Source: Deltaproteobacteria bacterium (GTDB taxonomy: Bacteria > Desulfobacterota > Desulfarculia > Adiutricales > Adiutricaceae). From it: a stretch of DNA of 13,069 nucleotides. Below are positions 1 to 8,271 of the stretch, in pieces. Every line of letters begins with the position of its first letter. Within the stretch, counting starts at the first letter, position 1. The stretch covers positions 1 to 13,069 of the forward strand of contig JAITQT010000086.1 in NCBI GenBank assembly GCA_031288745.1, read 5' to 3'. A model generated the notes under the pieces. The model saw nothing but the letters and a program-made list of their open reading frames with translations. It was not told where the DNA came from and made no database searches. Position numbers and translations under genes: made by a program.

Positions 1-2094
1 GGCGAAGTTTAAGAGTGGCCAACCGCTTTGCTTTAAGCCAAGTTCTTCGCCGGGGCCGCGCAGCTTAAGATCTAGCTCGGCTAAGGCGTAGCCGTCGTAA
101 TTTTCTTTTATGGCTTTAAGACGGGCCTGGGTCATTTCATTTCCTATTTGACTAGATAAGAGTATAAAAACAGCCTTTCCTCCCCCTCGGCCAACCCGGC
201 CGCGCAACTGGTGAAGCTGAGCTAAGCCAAAATATTGGGCCCCTTCGACTAACATGACGTTGGCTGCCGGTACGTCTACGCCCACCTCGACCATGGAGGT
301 GGCCGCTAAGATCCTTATCTTACCTAAACGAAAATCTTCCATGTGGCTTTCTCGTTGAGCTAACGAGAGCCGGCCGTGCATAAAGCCCATTGAGAGTTCG
401 GGGGCCATTTCACTAAGCTCTCGGCTCGCTTGTAGTAGCATGGTCTTTTCCCACCCGCTAAAATCATCCTCAAACTTATCGTAATCATCCTCACTATGAT
501 CGTAATCTTGCTCAGAGTCAAAAAATAAGTTTGGAGGCTCTTTACTTAAGGTCTTTTGGTTTTGAGCCTTAGGGAGCAAAGATTCCCCCATATGCCCGAT
601 GCGAGGATAGACGGCAAAGCCTTGTTGGCCGGAGCGGACGATATCAATAAACATTTTTCTAGCCTCTAAGGTCTTCTCCGGGCCAAAAACAAAGGTTTCA
701 GGCTTATAGCGGCCGGGTAGAGTGCCGATCATAGAGCTAAACCCCGCGTCACCATAAAGAATGGCCGCTAAGCTTGACGGAATGGGCGTAGCCGATAGGC
801 TTAAGAGATCAACTTTAGGGCTCTTAGCCCTTAAGGCTAAGCGTTGCTTAACTCCAAAGCGGTGTTGTTCGTCGATAACAGCTAAAGTGAGATTAGCAAA
901 TATGGTTTTAGGCGAGGCTAAGGCGTGGGTGCCCACGGTTAAAGAGGGGAGCCCTGCGGCCAGGGAGGTTAGAATCTTTTTTCTTTCAGCTTGAGGTACT
1001 GTTCCAGAGAGGTAGTGAAGCTCAAAATAGTTAAGCTCATTAGTTAGAAATAAAAAAAAACGATGGTGCTGCCTAGCTAGTATTTCCGTAGGGGCCATCA
1101 AGGCCACTTGACCGCCCAAACTTAAGGCGGCCATAGCTGCGGAAGCGGCTACGGCTGTTTTACCACAGCCTACCTCTCCTTGGAGTAATCTAGTCATGGG
1201 CTCTGGCCCGGCCATTTCAGTTAAGATTTCCTTAAGCACTCTTTTTTGTTCTGGGCTTATGGAGTAAGGAAGTATAGCCCAGAGATTATTTACCGCTTGC
1301 TTAACTCTATCGCTAATAGTTAAGGGCACTAAGCCGCAGTTTTTCGGCTTAGCTTTAAGGATTAATAGACGCCAGAACATTAACTCAAAGGTGCTTAAGG
1401 CTCCCCAGGCCCGGCTACTTTTAGGTTTAGGGATCGCTCCCTTGCAGCTGGCCGGAGGAGAGTGGATAACGGTTAAAAGCTTAACTGGGTCTTGTAGAGA
1501 GCGTTTGGCTAGCCAATCTACTGGTAAAATTAAAGGGGCCTGGTCTAACCTTTCCACTAAGCGGTGAACAAGCTTGGCTCTAAGAGAGGAGTTAACTAAG
1601 GGCCCTAATGGGCCATAGATGGGAAAGACGCCTAGAAAGTTACGATCGGGCTCAGTTATATCGGATGAATCTCCCTCTTTTTCTATTTTAAAATCAGGGT
1701 GAGAAAAATTTATCTTATTATTTTTAAATACGGCTTGGCCGTAGAGATAGAGAGAGGTCCCAAGGCTAAGTTGGTCTTTAAAATATTTTAGCCCCCCAAA
1801 CCACCAAAGAAAGGCCTGCATCTCTTGGTCTTCAACTTCGGCTTTGAGGTATTTAAGAGCTGGATCTAGGTACAAGCGAGTAATCGTAGCCCGAAAAAAT
1901 AAAGGCTCTCCGTTTTTAGCCTCTCTTAAGCTTTTAACCGTTCTTCTATCGCTATAGCCTAAGGGCGGCTTTAGTAGTAAATCGAGCGCTGATGAGATTC
2001 CGCGTTGTTTAAGATCGGTTAGGCGCTTAAAGCCCAAGCCGGGGAGACTAGATAGGGGGAGAGTGAAAGGGGGTTTTAGAGGCCAGGGGATCAT
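1..2094 (-). CDS. recG: ATP-dependent DNA helicase RecG, C-terminus cut off by window edge
   Basis: RecG remodels stalled replication forks and Holliday junctions in the cytoplasm. The frame is open for 698 codons from ATG 2094 to base 1 with no internal stop. An N-terminal wedge/OB region (PPLGYSDRRT near residue 47) precedes the helicase core: Walker A GEVGCGKT 306-313, DEQH box 408-411, VEVGVDVP 602-609 and QLHQLRGRVGRG 626-637. The family signature RGPGEELGLKQSG begins at residue 679, so roughly 50-60 residues are missing past the edge. The start is set by a 4-base ATGA overlap with the pbpC stop, implying translational coupling as the third gene of fabD-pbpC-recG. An Asp/Glu/Tyr-rich stretch at 526-545, between the two helicase lobes, is not something I know from standard RecG. 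Confidence 0.96.
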   Translation of the reverse strand, partial: MIPWPLKPPFTLPLSSLPGLGFKRLTDLKQRGISSALDLLLKPPLGYSDRRTVKSLREAKNGEPLFFRATITRLYLDPALKYLKAEVEDQEMQAFLWWFGGLKYFKDQLSLGTSLYLYGQAVFKNNKINFSHPDFKIEKEGDSSDITEPDRNFLGVFPIYGPLGPLVNSSLRAKLVHRLVERLDQAPLILPVDWLAKRSLQDPVKLLTVIHSPPASCKGAIPKPKSSRAWGALSTFELMFWRLLILKAKPKNCGLVPLTISDRVKQAVNNLWAILPYSISPEQKRVLKEILTEMAGPEPMTRLLQGEVGCGKTAVAASAAMAALSLGGQVALMAPTEILARQHHRFFLFLTNELNYFELHYLSGTVPQAERKKILTSLAAGLPSLTVGTHALASPKTIFANLTLAVIDEQHRFGVKQRLALRAKSPKVDLLSLSATPIPSSLAAILYGDAGFSSMIGTLPGRYKPETFVFGPEKTLEARKMFIDIVRSGQQGFAVYPRIGHMGESLLPKAQNQKTLSKEPPNLFFDSEQDYDHSEDDYDKFEDDFSGWEKTMLLQASRELSEMAPELSMGFMHGRLSLAQRESHMEDFRLGKIRILAATSMVEVGVDVPAANVMLVEGAQYFGLAQLHQLRGRVGRGGGKAVFILLSSQIGNEMTQARLKAIKENYDGYALAELDLKLRGPGEELGLKQSGWPLLNFA

Positions 2095-4379
2095 CTTACT
2101 AAAAAACTCGTTTCGTCGAGTTTAACTTGAAGGCCTTGGTTTAGGCCTTTAACTGAAAGGTTTTGCCTACCCTTTTGTAAGGCTAAAGAAATAGAGGTCG
2201 TTTTAGTACCAGAGACCTTAATTCGTTTGATTTCTTGGCCGTTAAGATAGAAAACTAGTTCTTCCATATTAGGCTCGGGCCGGACCACAGCCCTTATTTT
2301 TTGAAAGCTTGGGGCTAGGCCCGGATCAAAGGCAAAGACCTCTCCTTTTTGAGGAGAGATAAAGCCAAAAGATTTTTTTTCTCTTTGAGCTCCCCTTTGG
2401 CCCACCGCGCTATGATTGGCTAAGAGAAAGCTCTCTTCGTTATGGGCGCATTGTGGCCCTTGAGGGAGGTTTTTGATAAAATATTCAATTTTTAAGTTAG
2501 GGCACTTATCCCCGGCTATGAGCAAGGTCGCTGCACAGACCGAGCGCGACTCAACTAAGGGGGGGATGATAATTTTTCCAGGCGGCCGCCTCTCAACTAA
2601 CAGATCGGTTATAGACCTCCACAATTGCCCGGCTCCGGTAACCCCGGAGACTCCGTTCATGGGTTTAGATTTAAAGTTTCCAGTCCAGACGCCTACAACG
2701 AAACCGTCGGTAAAGCCAAGGCACCAGTTATCTCTAAAATCGGTGCTAGTTCCGGTTTTAACCGAGACGCGGTAAGGGGTAGCTAAAGGCCCGCCGAGCC
2801 CAAAGCCGGTAGCTCGGGCCAAATCGTCGGCTAGAATATCGGAGATGATAAAGCTAGAACCCTGGCTCATTATTTGTCCGATAAACTTTGGCTTTTGGCC
2901 TAAAAGGTAGATAGGCTGATAAAGTTTACCTCCATCGGCTAGCGCGGCGTAAGCTGAGGTTAAATTAATTAAGCTAACCTCACCGTTACCTAAAGCTAGG
3001 CCTAAACCATAGTAGTCTTCATCCCTAGTTAGGCTAGAGAGCCCAAGCTCTCTAAGTCGCTTAAGGACTGATCTGGGGCCTAAAAGGGCGGTCAAATTTA
3101 CGGCCGGGATGTTTAAGGAACTGGCCAAGGCGACCCTAGCGGAAATGAGGCCATAATTTAATTTTGAGTAATTTTGGGGCCGATAGTAGCCTTGAGCGAT
3201 GGGGTAGCTGACCGGGCTCCCATCGTAAAAAAGAGAGGCCGCCGTAATGAGACCTTTATCAAGGGCTAAGCCGTAGATAAAAGGCTTTAAAGCTGAGCCT
3301 GGTTGACGGGCTATTTTAGCGCCGTCGATTTGACCGTCAATAGGGTTAAAAAAATCGGCTGAGCCAACGTAAGCTAAGATCTCGCGCTCAGGAATAGAGA
3401 TAACCACCGCAGCGGCTTGATCGAGCCCGCGGTCAAGATTTTTTTCCACCGCAGTTTTAACTAAGCGCTCGATTTTTTCCTGTAAATCGAGATCTAAGGT
3501 CGTAACTATGGTTTTAGGCGGCCTTGATCCAAGGCTGTTAACTAGCCGGTCAACGAAGTGCGAGGCCCTAAAGAAACTCTCAGGTTCGACTAAAACTATA
3601 GGCTCATCTGTGGCCCTGCGGGCTGCGGCGCTATCAAGATAGCCTTGCTTATGGAGTCGATTAATAATTACCGCCCTTCTTTGGAGGGCCTTAAGAGGAG
3701 GTTTTAAGGCCTTTAAGCTCCCAGGGGAGGCCGGAAGGGCGGCTAGAAAGGCGGCTTCTCCAGGAGATAAGCTAGAGGAACTTTTACCTAAATAATTTTT
3801 AGAAGCTGCTTGTAAGCCAACGTTGAGCCGTCCGGCTGGGGCTAAGTTTAGGTAGAGGGCTAAAATCTCTTTTTTAGTGTGATGACGCTCTATTAATAGG
3901 GCCCGCCAGGCTTCCTTTAGCTTGCGGCCAAAGGTTTTGGGGCCAGGGGTTAAGCCTTGGGTTAACCTTGCGGTCTGCATGGTGATGGTTGAGGCCCCGC
4001 TGATGATGCGGCTGCTAGTGACATTAATCTTAATAGCTCTTAAAACGGCCAAGGGGTCAATCCCAAAGTGGTACCAAAAGCGCTTATCTTCGGCCGCTAT
4101 AACGGAGGCGATCAAATGGGGATCAAACTGGCTAAGGGCAAGATTTTCTCGGCGATTCATGGGCGGGGGTAAAATTTGACGCAAAACACGGCCCCCTCTA
4201 TCGGTTATTGAGACCGTATAGTTCCATTGACCTTCGCCTTCAGCTAAGGGGTCGGGAAAAAGGCCTAAGCTTAACCAAAAAAGAGCTAAGGTTACGATAG
4301 AAGCTAATAAGACTAAGCCGCTCTTTTTAACAAGAGGTTTTAGGCCAGAGAGATTTTTAAAGCTAAATAGATAACCCAT
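2091..4379 (-). CDS. pbpC: Penicillin-binding protein 1C, bifunctional peptidoglycan glycosyltransferase/transpeptidase
   Basis: The enzyme polymerises and cross-links peptidoglycan in the periplasm, anchored in the inner membrane. The 762-residue protein is close to the usual class C length (about 770). A basic N-terminus is followed by one membrane helix at about 20-41. The GT51 glycosyltransferase domain shows AAEDKRFWYHFGID with catalytic Glu97, then GASTITMQTARL (129-139). The transpeptidase domain has SALK with nucleophile Ser362, SLN 421-423 and KTGT 541-544. Residues about 670-762 form the C-terminal domain typical of the PbpC branch. Four Cys residues (553, 615, 626, 644) lie in the periplasmic part. 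It starts 27 bases after the fabD stop and overlaps recG. The alpha-2-macroglobulin gene often found beside pbpC is not in this window. Confidence 0.95.
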   Translation of the reverse strand: MGYLFSFKNLSGLKPLVKKSGLVLLASIVTLALFWLSLGLFPDPLAEGEGQWNYTVSITDRGGRVLRQILPPPMNRRENLALSQFDPHLIASVIAAEDKRFWYHFGIDPLAVLRAIKINVTSSRIISGASTITMQTARLTQGLTPGPKTFGRKLKEAWRALLIERHHTKKEILALYLNLAPAGRLNVGLQAASKNYLGKSSSSLSPGEAAFLAALPASPGSLKALKPPLKALQRRAVIINRLHKQGYLDSAAARRATDEPIVLVEPESFFRASHFVDRLVNSLGSRPPKTIVTTLDLDLQEKIERLVKTAVEKNLDRGLDQAAAVVISIPEREILAYVGSADFFNPIDGQIDGAKIARQPGSALKPFIYGLALDKGLITAASLFYDGSPVSYPIAQGYYRPQNYSKLNYGLISARVALASSLNIPAVNLTALLGPRSVLKRLRELGLSSLTRDEDYYGLGLALGNGEVSLINLTSAYAALADGGKLYQPIYLLGQKPKFIGQIMSQGSSFIISDILADDLARATGFGLGGPLATPYRVSVKTGTSTDFRDNWCLGFTDGFVVGVWTGNFKSKPMNGVSGVTGAGQLWRSITDLLVERRPPGKIIIPPLVESRSVCAATLLIAGDKCPNLKIEYFIKNLPQGPQCAHNEESFLLANHSAVGQRGAQREKKSFGFISPQKGEVFAFDPGLAPSFQKIRAVVRPEPNMEELVFYLNGQEIKRIKVSGTKTTSISLALQKGRQNLSVKGLNQGLQVKLDETSFLVR

Positions 4380-4406
4380 AAAATTTATCTTATACGGGAG
4401 GCCACT

Positions 4407-5309
4407 TTATGAGGTCGATTTGATTTCTATTTTAGTGCTACCGGAGGAAAGGTTCTTTTTGATAATAGAAGCCAAGTAGGGCTTAGGCCAACATTCCAAA
4501 AATTCAGATACCCCCGCACTAATTAAGCCAGAGATGGTTTCGGTCCAGCGCACCGGGGAGATCATTTGAGTTTTTAAATATTTTAAGAGGGTTGGGGCGT
4601 CAGAGACGGGCCGACCTAAGGAGTTGGGCACAACTGGAAAGATCGGGGTTTTAAATTCTATTTGGTCAAGATCTTTTTCAAAGCTAAGAGCGGCAGCGGC
4701 CATTAAGGGGCTATGAAAGGCCCCTGAAACCTGAAGGGGCACTATCTTTCCACCCTTAAGCTCCGCGTAGCGCTTAGCTGCGGCCACGGCCCTGGGCTGA
4801 CCGGAGATGACCGTTTGGAGAGGGGCGTTAAAGTTGGCGGCCGCGATTTGACCTTCGTTTCTAGCTAGCTCGCAGATAGCCTCCACTGTTTTAGCCGGTA
4901 AGTTTAAGACCGCCGACATGCAGCCGCTTTGATCTTCAGAAGCCTTTTGCATTAGTTCGGCTCGCCGAGTGATTAAAGCGAAGGCCTCTTTAGCGCTTAT
5001 GACCTTAGCTAAAACTAGGGCCCCAAATTCGCCTAGAGAGTGGCCAGCGGCGTAATCAGGCTGAGAGCCTTGCTTTATTAGTCTAAAGCTAGCGGCCATG
5101 GAGACGGCTAAGACGGCTGGCTGAAGGTTAGAGGTTTTTGAGAGTTCTTCGATGGGGCCTTCTAGGCAAAGCTTTTTTAGGGGTTTTTGGGTGATTTCTT
5201 CAGCCAAGCTAAAAAGGCTGGCGGCTTCTTCGTCGCGCTCTAGCCAGTCGGCAGCTTGACCCACGTATTGCCCGCCTTGCCCGGGAAAAATAAAGGCTGT
5301 TTTAGTCAT
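4407..5309 (-). CDS. fabD: Malonyl-CoA:ACP transacylase (FabD)
   Basis: FabD moves malonyl from CoA to acyl carrier protein, feeding type II fatty acid synthesis in the cytoplasm. From ATG 5309 the protein has 300 residues, the normal length. Key residues are Q11 in FPGQGGQ, nucleophile Ser91 in GHSLGE, Arg116 in TRRAELM, His199 in GAFHSP and Gln248 in QMISPVRW. ATG 5309 is chosen because MTKTAFIFPGQG is a normal FabD N-terminus and GGAG lies 7 bases upstream. A GTG at 5405 would add 32 residues, but part of that extension is the repeat shared with icd and cobS. The C-terminal motif usually near E-V-G-P-G-K reads ECWPKPYL (272-279), losing both glycines. It heads the fabD-pbpC-recG operon; no other fatty acid gene is adjacent. 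Confidence 0.95.
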   Translation of the reverse strand: MTKTAFIFPGQGGQYVGQAADWLERDEEAASLFSLAEEITQKPLKKLCLEGPIEELSKTSNLQPAVLAVSMAASFRLIKQGSQPDYAAGHSLGEFGALVLAKVISAKEAFALITRRAELMQKASEDQSGCMSAVLNLPAKTVEAICELARNEGQIAAANFNAPLQTVISGQPRAVAAAKRYAELKGGKIVPLQVSGAFHSPLMAAAALSFEKDLDQIEFKTPIFPVVPNSLGRPVSDAPTLLKYLKTQMISPVRWTETISGLISAGVSEFLECWPKPYLASIIKKNLSSGSTKIEIKSTS

Positions 5310-5354
5310 CTTTTTTCTCCCTAGGAGCCCCCTGGGTTTAGCCAGGGGAGGAAT
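5307..5354 (-). repeat. Shared leader element, copy A (fabD)
   Basis: These 48 bases end exactly at the fabD ATG and align without gaps to copies before icd (38/48 identical) and cobS (40/48). On the minus strand the copy contains a perfect 7-base-pair hairpin (CCCCTGG, loop CTAAAC, CCAGGGG at 5348-5329), then the GGGAG ribosome binding site and AAAAAAG before ATG. Similarity to the cobS copy continues upstream to about 5433, including a stem GCGTC/GACGC (5355-5359 with 5378-5382). Read as codons it gives AKPRGLLGRKKM. Confidence 0.8.
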
Positions 5355-5651
5355 GCGTCCTAATCTTAGCCTGAAAAGACGCGAAAGAAAAATCGTAGCC
5401 GTCACCGAGCTGGCGAAGACTGCAATTGTTATGGGAGGTAGTAATCAAGCCTCTAAGCGTGTTGATGTTGAAATTGCTGGAAGAGCGGATGGTCACTATG
5501 ACGACGTAAACGCCTTGAAACTTGCTTGTATTTTCCTTTGCCCCCTGACTAGTCCGCTAAGTCTTAATCAGAAGGCGCTCTATGGTTTAGGTTGAACTAG
5601 GTCAGGCAGACGCTACTAGTAGGATTAGGAAGCTCTATCTCAAATTTTTGG
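5355..5651. other. Intergenic region between acn stop and fabD leader
   Basis: About 300 bases without a gene I can support. The fabD-proximal 80 bases belong to the extended shared leader seen also before cobS. A 10-base palindrome CTACTAGTAG lies at 5613-5622. I see no convincing terminator for acn and no clear -35/-10 pair for fabD. A plus-strand frame at 5353-5595 is open for 80 codons but overlaps the leader element and looks like nothing known. Confidence 0.5.
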
Positions 5652-7592
5652 CTAATTAGTGGATGATTGAGCAGCTTCTAAGGCCAAAATACCTCCAGCT
5701 AATAATATCTTTAATTGCCTCTGGCTTAGATCGAGCCTTACGTAAAAGGTAAGATTTTGGGTGTCATCGCGTATTTCTAAGATTGAATTAGGCAATAAAC
5801 TCGGCTCTAGCCCGCTAATAGTTAATTTATCGCCTGCCTTTATCGAGGGCCTAACGGAGGGATCGACGAATTCAAGTGGCAGGAGGCCAAAGTTACATAA
5901 ATTAGTTTTATGGATGCGGGCAAAGCTTTCGGCTAAAACCCCGCTTAGCCCTAAATACCTAGGAGCTAAGGCTGCGTGCTCTCGGCTCGAGCCCTGGCCG
6001 TAATTGCGGCCAGCGACGATAAAACCGGCCCCGGCTTCTTTTTGCCTTTGATGGTAGTTGGGGTCAATATTAGAAAAAATATAGCGAGAGATAGCCGGAA
6101 TATTGGCTCTTAAAGCCAAGATTGAGGCCCCGGCCGGTAAGATGTCGTCGGTAGTTACGTTATGGCCCAAAATTAGCATGATCGGGCCGGAGATAGTACT
6201 TTCTAAGGCCTTAAAGCGCGGCAGCGGGGCGATATTGGGGCCTCTAATAATTTCTTGCCCTTGTCCTGAAGCAGGGGGGGGTAAAATCATAGAATCGTCT
6301 ATTTCAAATCGCTCGGGAAGGCTAATATTAACCGCTTCTCCAAAGGAGCGGGGGTCGGTTAGAAACCCGCGGATAGCTGAGACGGCTGCGGTCTCTGGGC
6401 TTACTAAATAAAGACCAGCTGTAGGTGAGCCGCTGCGGCCTGGAAAATTACGGTTGGAAGTTCTCAAAGAGACTCCATTAGTTTTGGGGGCTTGGCCCAC
6501 GCCGTTACAAAAGCCGCAGGCCGATTCCATCAAACGGGCCCCAGCTGAAATCATATCGGCTAGAGCGCCTCGGCGGGCTAGTTCCGTTAAAACCTGTCTT
6601 GAGCCAGGGGCGATGGATAAGCTAACGTCCTTAGCTACTTTATGGTCTTTTAGGATAGCGGCCACAGCCATCATATCGGTAAAAGATGAGTTGGTGCAAG
6701 AGCCTATGGCGATTTGATCGACTTTAAGGCCCTCTAATTTAGAAACGGGGCTAACTTTATCAGGGGAGTGAGGTGTGGCCACTAAAGGCTGTAGCTTATC
6801 AAGGTTTATGGCGATTTCGCTCTCGTATTCAGCGTTAAGGTCGGCTGAAAGAGCGATATAATCTGAGCTACGGCCTTGCTTAACTAAAAAATCCTTGGTA
6901 AGTTCGTCTGAAGGAAAGAGAGCGGTCACTGCCCCGGTTTCTATGCTCATGTTACTAATAGTGGCCCTATCGGTTAAAGACAAACCTTTAAGCCCCTCGC
7001 CGCAAAATTCTAAGATAGCCCCTCGGCCGCCAGAAACGGTTAAGATCCTTAAAATTTCTAAAGCCAAGTCCTTGGCCTTGGTCCAAGGGGGGAGAGAGCC
7101 ATAGAGAGTCACTTTAATGATTGAGGGCATGGTCATATAAAAAGGTCGCCCGCCCATGGCTAAGGCCACGTCTAGGCCCCCGGCACCGATGGCCAATTGA
7201 GCCATGGCCCCGGCCGTGGTGGTGTGGCTATCGGCCCCCAATAAGGTTTCTCCGGGTTTAGCAAAGCGCTCAAGGTTAACTTGGTGGCAGATGCCATTAC
7301 CGGTTTTAGAGTAATAGATTCCAAAGCGCCTAGCGGCGGAGGCCAAAAAGGCGTGATCGTCGGCGTTTTCAAAACCTACTTGGAGTATATTGTGGTCAGT
7401 GTAGATAACCGAGCGCTTGGTAGCGACTTTTGGAAAACCCAAGGCCTCAAATTGGAGCATGGCCATTTGACCGGTAGCGTCGTGAGCGAGGCATTGATCG
7501 ATTTTAAGCCCGATTTCGGCCCCGGTGATCATTTCGCCGGCGACTAAATGGGAGGCAATTAATTTTCTAGTTAAGTTTTGCGGAGTTGGCAT
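5652..7592 (-). CDS. acn: Aconitate hydratase, Aquifex-type (short, about 640 residues)
   Basis: Aconitase interconverts citrate and isocitrate through cis-aconitate with a 4Fe-4S cluster. The 646-residue length matches the short monomeric Aquifex-type lineage rather than AcnA or AcnB (about 860-900). Visible motifs: DHN 66-68, GADSHTTTAGA from 119, GSCTNS 297-302 (cluster ligand Cys299), CGFCNG 359-364 (Cys359, Cys362), SNRNFPGR 379-386 and the swivel-domain GRNYGQGSSREHAA from 528 with the catalytic serine. ATG 7592 is the earliest possible start because an in-frame TAA sits 6 bases upstream; no Shine-Dalgarno is evident there. icd lies upstream on the same strand and catalyses the next reaction, but 679 bases separate them, so acn probably has its own promoter. 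Confidence 0.95.
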   Translation of the reverse strand: MPTPQNLTRKLIASHLVAGEMITGAEIGLKIDQCLAHDATGQMAMLQFEALGFPKVATKRSVIYTDHNILQVGFENADDHAFLASAARRFGIYYSKTGNGICHQVNLERFAKPGETLLGADSHTTTAGAMAQLAIGAGGLDVALAMGGRPFYMTMPSIIKVTLYGSLPPWTKAKDLALEILRILTVSGGRGAILEFCGEGLKGLSLTDRATISNMSIETGAVTALFPSDELTKDFLVKQGRSSDYIALSADLNAEYESEIAINLDKLQPLVATPHSPDKVSPVSKLEGLKVDQIAIGSCTNSSFTDMMAVAAILKDHKVAKDVSLSIAPGSRQVLTELARRGALADMISAGARLMESACGFCNGVGQAPKTNGVSLRTSNRNFPGRSGSPTAGLYLVSPETAAVSAIRGFLTDPRSFGEAVNISLPERFEIDDSMILPPPASGQGQEIIRGPNIAPLPRFKALESTISGPIMLILGHNVTTDDILPAGASILALRANIPAISRYIFSNIDPNYHQRQKEAGAGFIVAGRNYGQGSSREHAALAPRYLGLSGVLAESFARIHKTNLCNFGLLPLEFVDPSVRPSIKAGDKLTISGLEPSLLPNSILEIRDDTQNLTFYVRLDLSQRQLKILLAGGILALEAAQSSTN

Positions 7593-7746
7593 TAGTTAAA
7601 GTTTTAGGCAATCGACGGCCAAGTATGCCTTTCTAAAAAATAGTTCAAGGCGGCGTTGTGAGCCGCTAGAAGGCTTCAATGTTTATCGAAGCTTAAAGTA
7701 ATCTTAAAAAAGTTAATTTAGCCCATTTAGGCCGTAAGGTCAAATT

Positions 7747-7778
7747 AGTCAAAAAAGAGAGGTTAGGCGGTTGCCTAA
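7747..7778 (-). terminator. Terminator- or attenuator-like hairpin in the acn leader
   Basis: On the minus strand the stem TTAGGC, loop AACC, GCCTAA (7778-7763) is followed by CCTCTC and six T. It lies 171 bases upstream of the acn ATG. It could end icd-side transcripts or attenuate acn. The stem has only three G-C pairs and the T run starts six bases after it, so the call is weak. Confidence 0.35.
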
Positions 7779-7851
7779 AAAAATAAAATATTTATGAAAA
7801 AATCAATTAATATTTGGACTGTTTTAATTTTAATTTAATAAATCGCTTTTA

Positions 7852-7857
7852 ATTATA
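7852..7857 (-). promoter_or_regulatory. Possible -10 box for acn
   Basis: A perfect TATAAT on the minus strand sits in an AT-rich stretch about 260 bases upstream of the acn start. No good -35 match is found 16-18 bases upstream (GCTAAG at the 17-base spacing), so this rests on the -10 alone. Confidence 0.25.
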
Positions 7858-8271
7858 AGACATTATCGCTGCGTCTTAGCTATCGCTCCCTCAAGTGGCT
7901 TAGCCACTATGGTTTTGATGCTGAGCCTTGGGTTAGATGAATCGACCCTGAGCTAGGTCCGGTTTTTTTCAGCCAATAGTCTTAGTGACCTCATTCGCCT
8001 TTAGTCTGAAAGGCGCTTGTAGAATCTAACTTCTCCGCGACCGCCCCCCTCAACTATGTTAAACTAGGGGGCGACTCTGCGGTGAGTCATTAAGTTATTT
8101 CGCGTCAAGCTGAGGCGAAAACTACTTTACAATTTTGCGTAAGTATTTCAAAAATAATAGAACACTAGACTGAAAACAAGATTCAAACCGGAATGAGCCT
8201 TAAATCCTAGCCTTGAAAGGATTGAGTTTTATGGCGCTCTTGATAAATCTTAAAACTATCAGTAGCTTAGC

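Larger units (their letters stand above)
7593..8271. other. icd-acn intergenic region with several hairpins, no gene
   Basis: The 679 bases hold no supportable coding frame. Perfect or near-perfect inverted repeats seen: AGTGGC/GCCACT (7894-7908), CGCCTTT/AAAGGCG (7996-8015), a C-rich/G-rich arm pair at 8042-8050 and 8066-8073 with outer CCGC/GCGG pairing, and AATCCT/AGGATT (8203-8223). Nearer acn is an AT-rich tract (7779-7860). The four structures within about 330 bases could be a small RNA, a long 5' leader of acn, or 3' processing signals of icd. I recognise no known RNA family. Confidence 0.5.

Noticed and set aside
5353..5595. Plus-strand 80-codon frame beginning right after AGGGGAGGA
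   Set aside because: The purine run touches the ATG with no spacing, the frame starts inside the shared leader, and the product resembles nothing. Opposite-strand accident.
7172..7372. Minus-strand alternative frame inside acn
   Set aside because: Out-of-phase shadow of the aconitase coding sequence; low-complexity Pro/Leu product.
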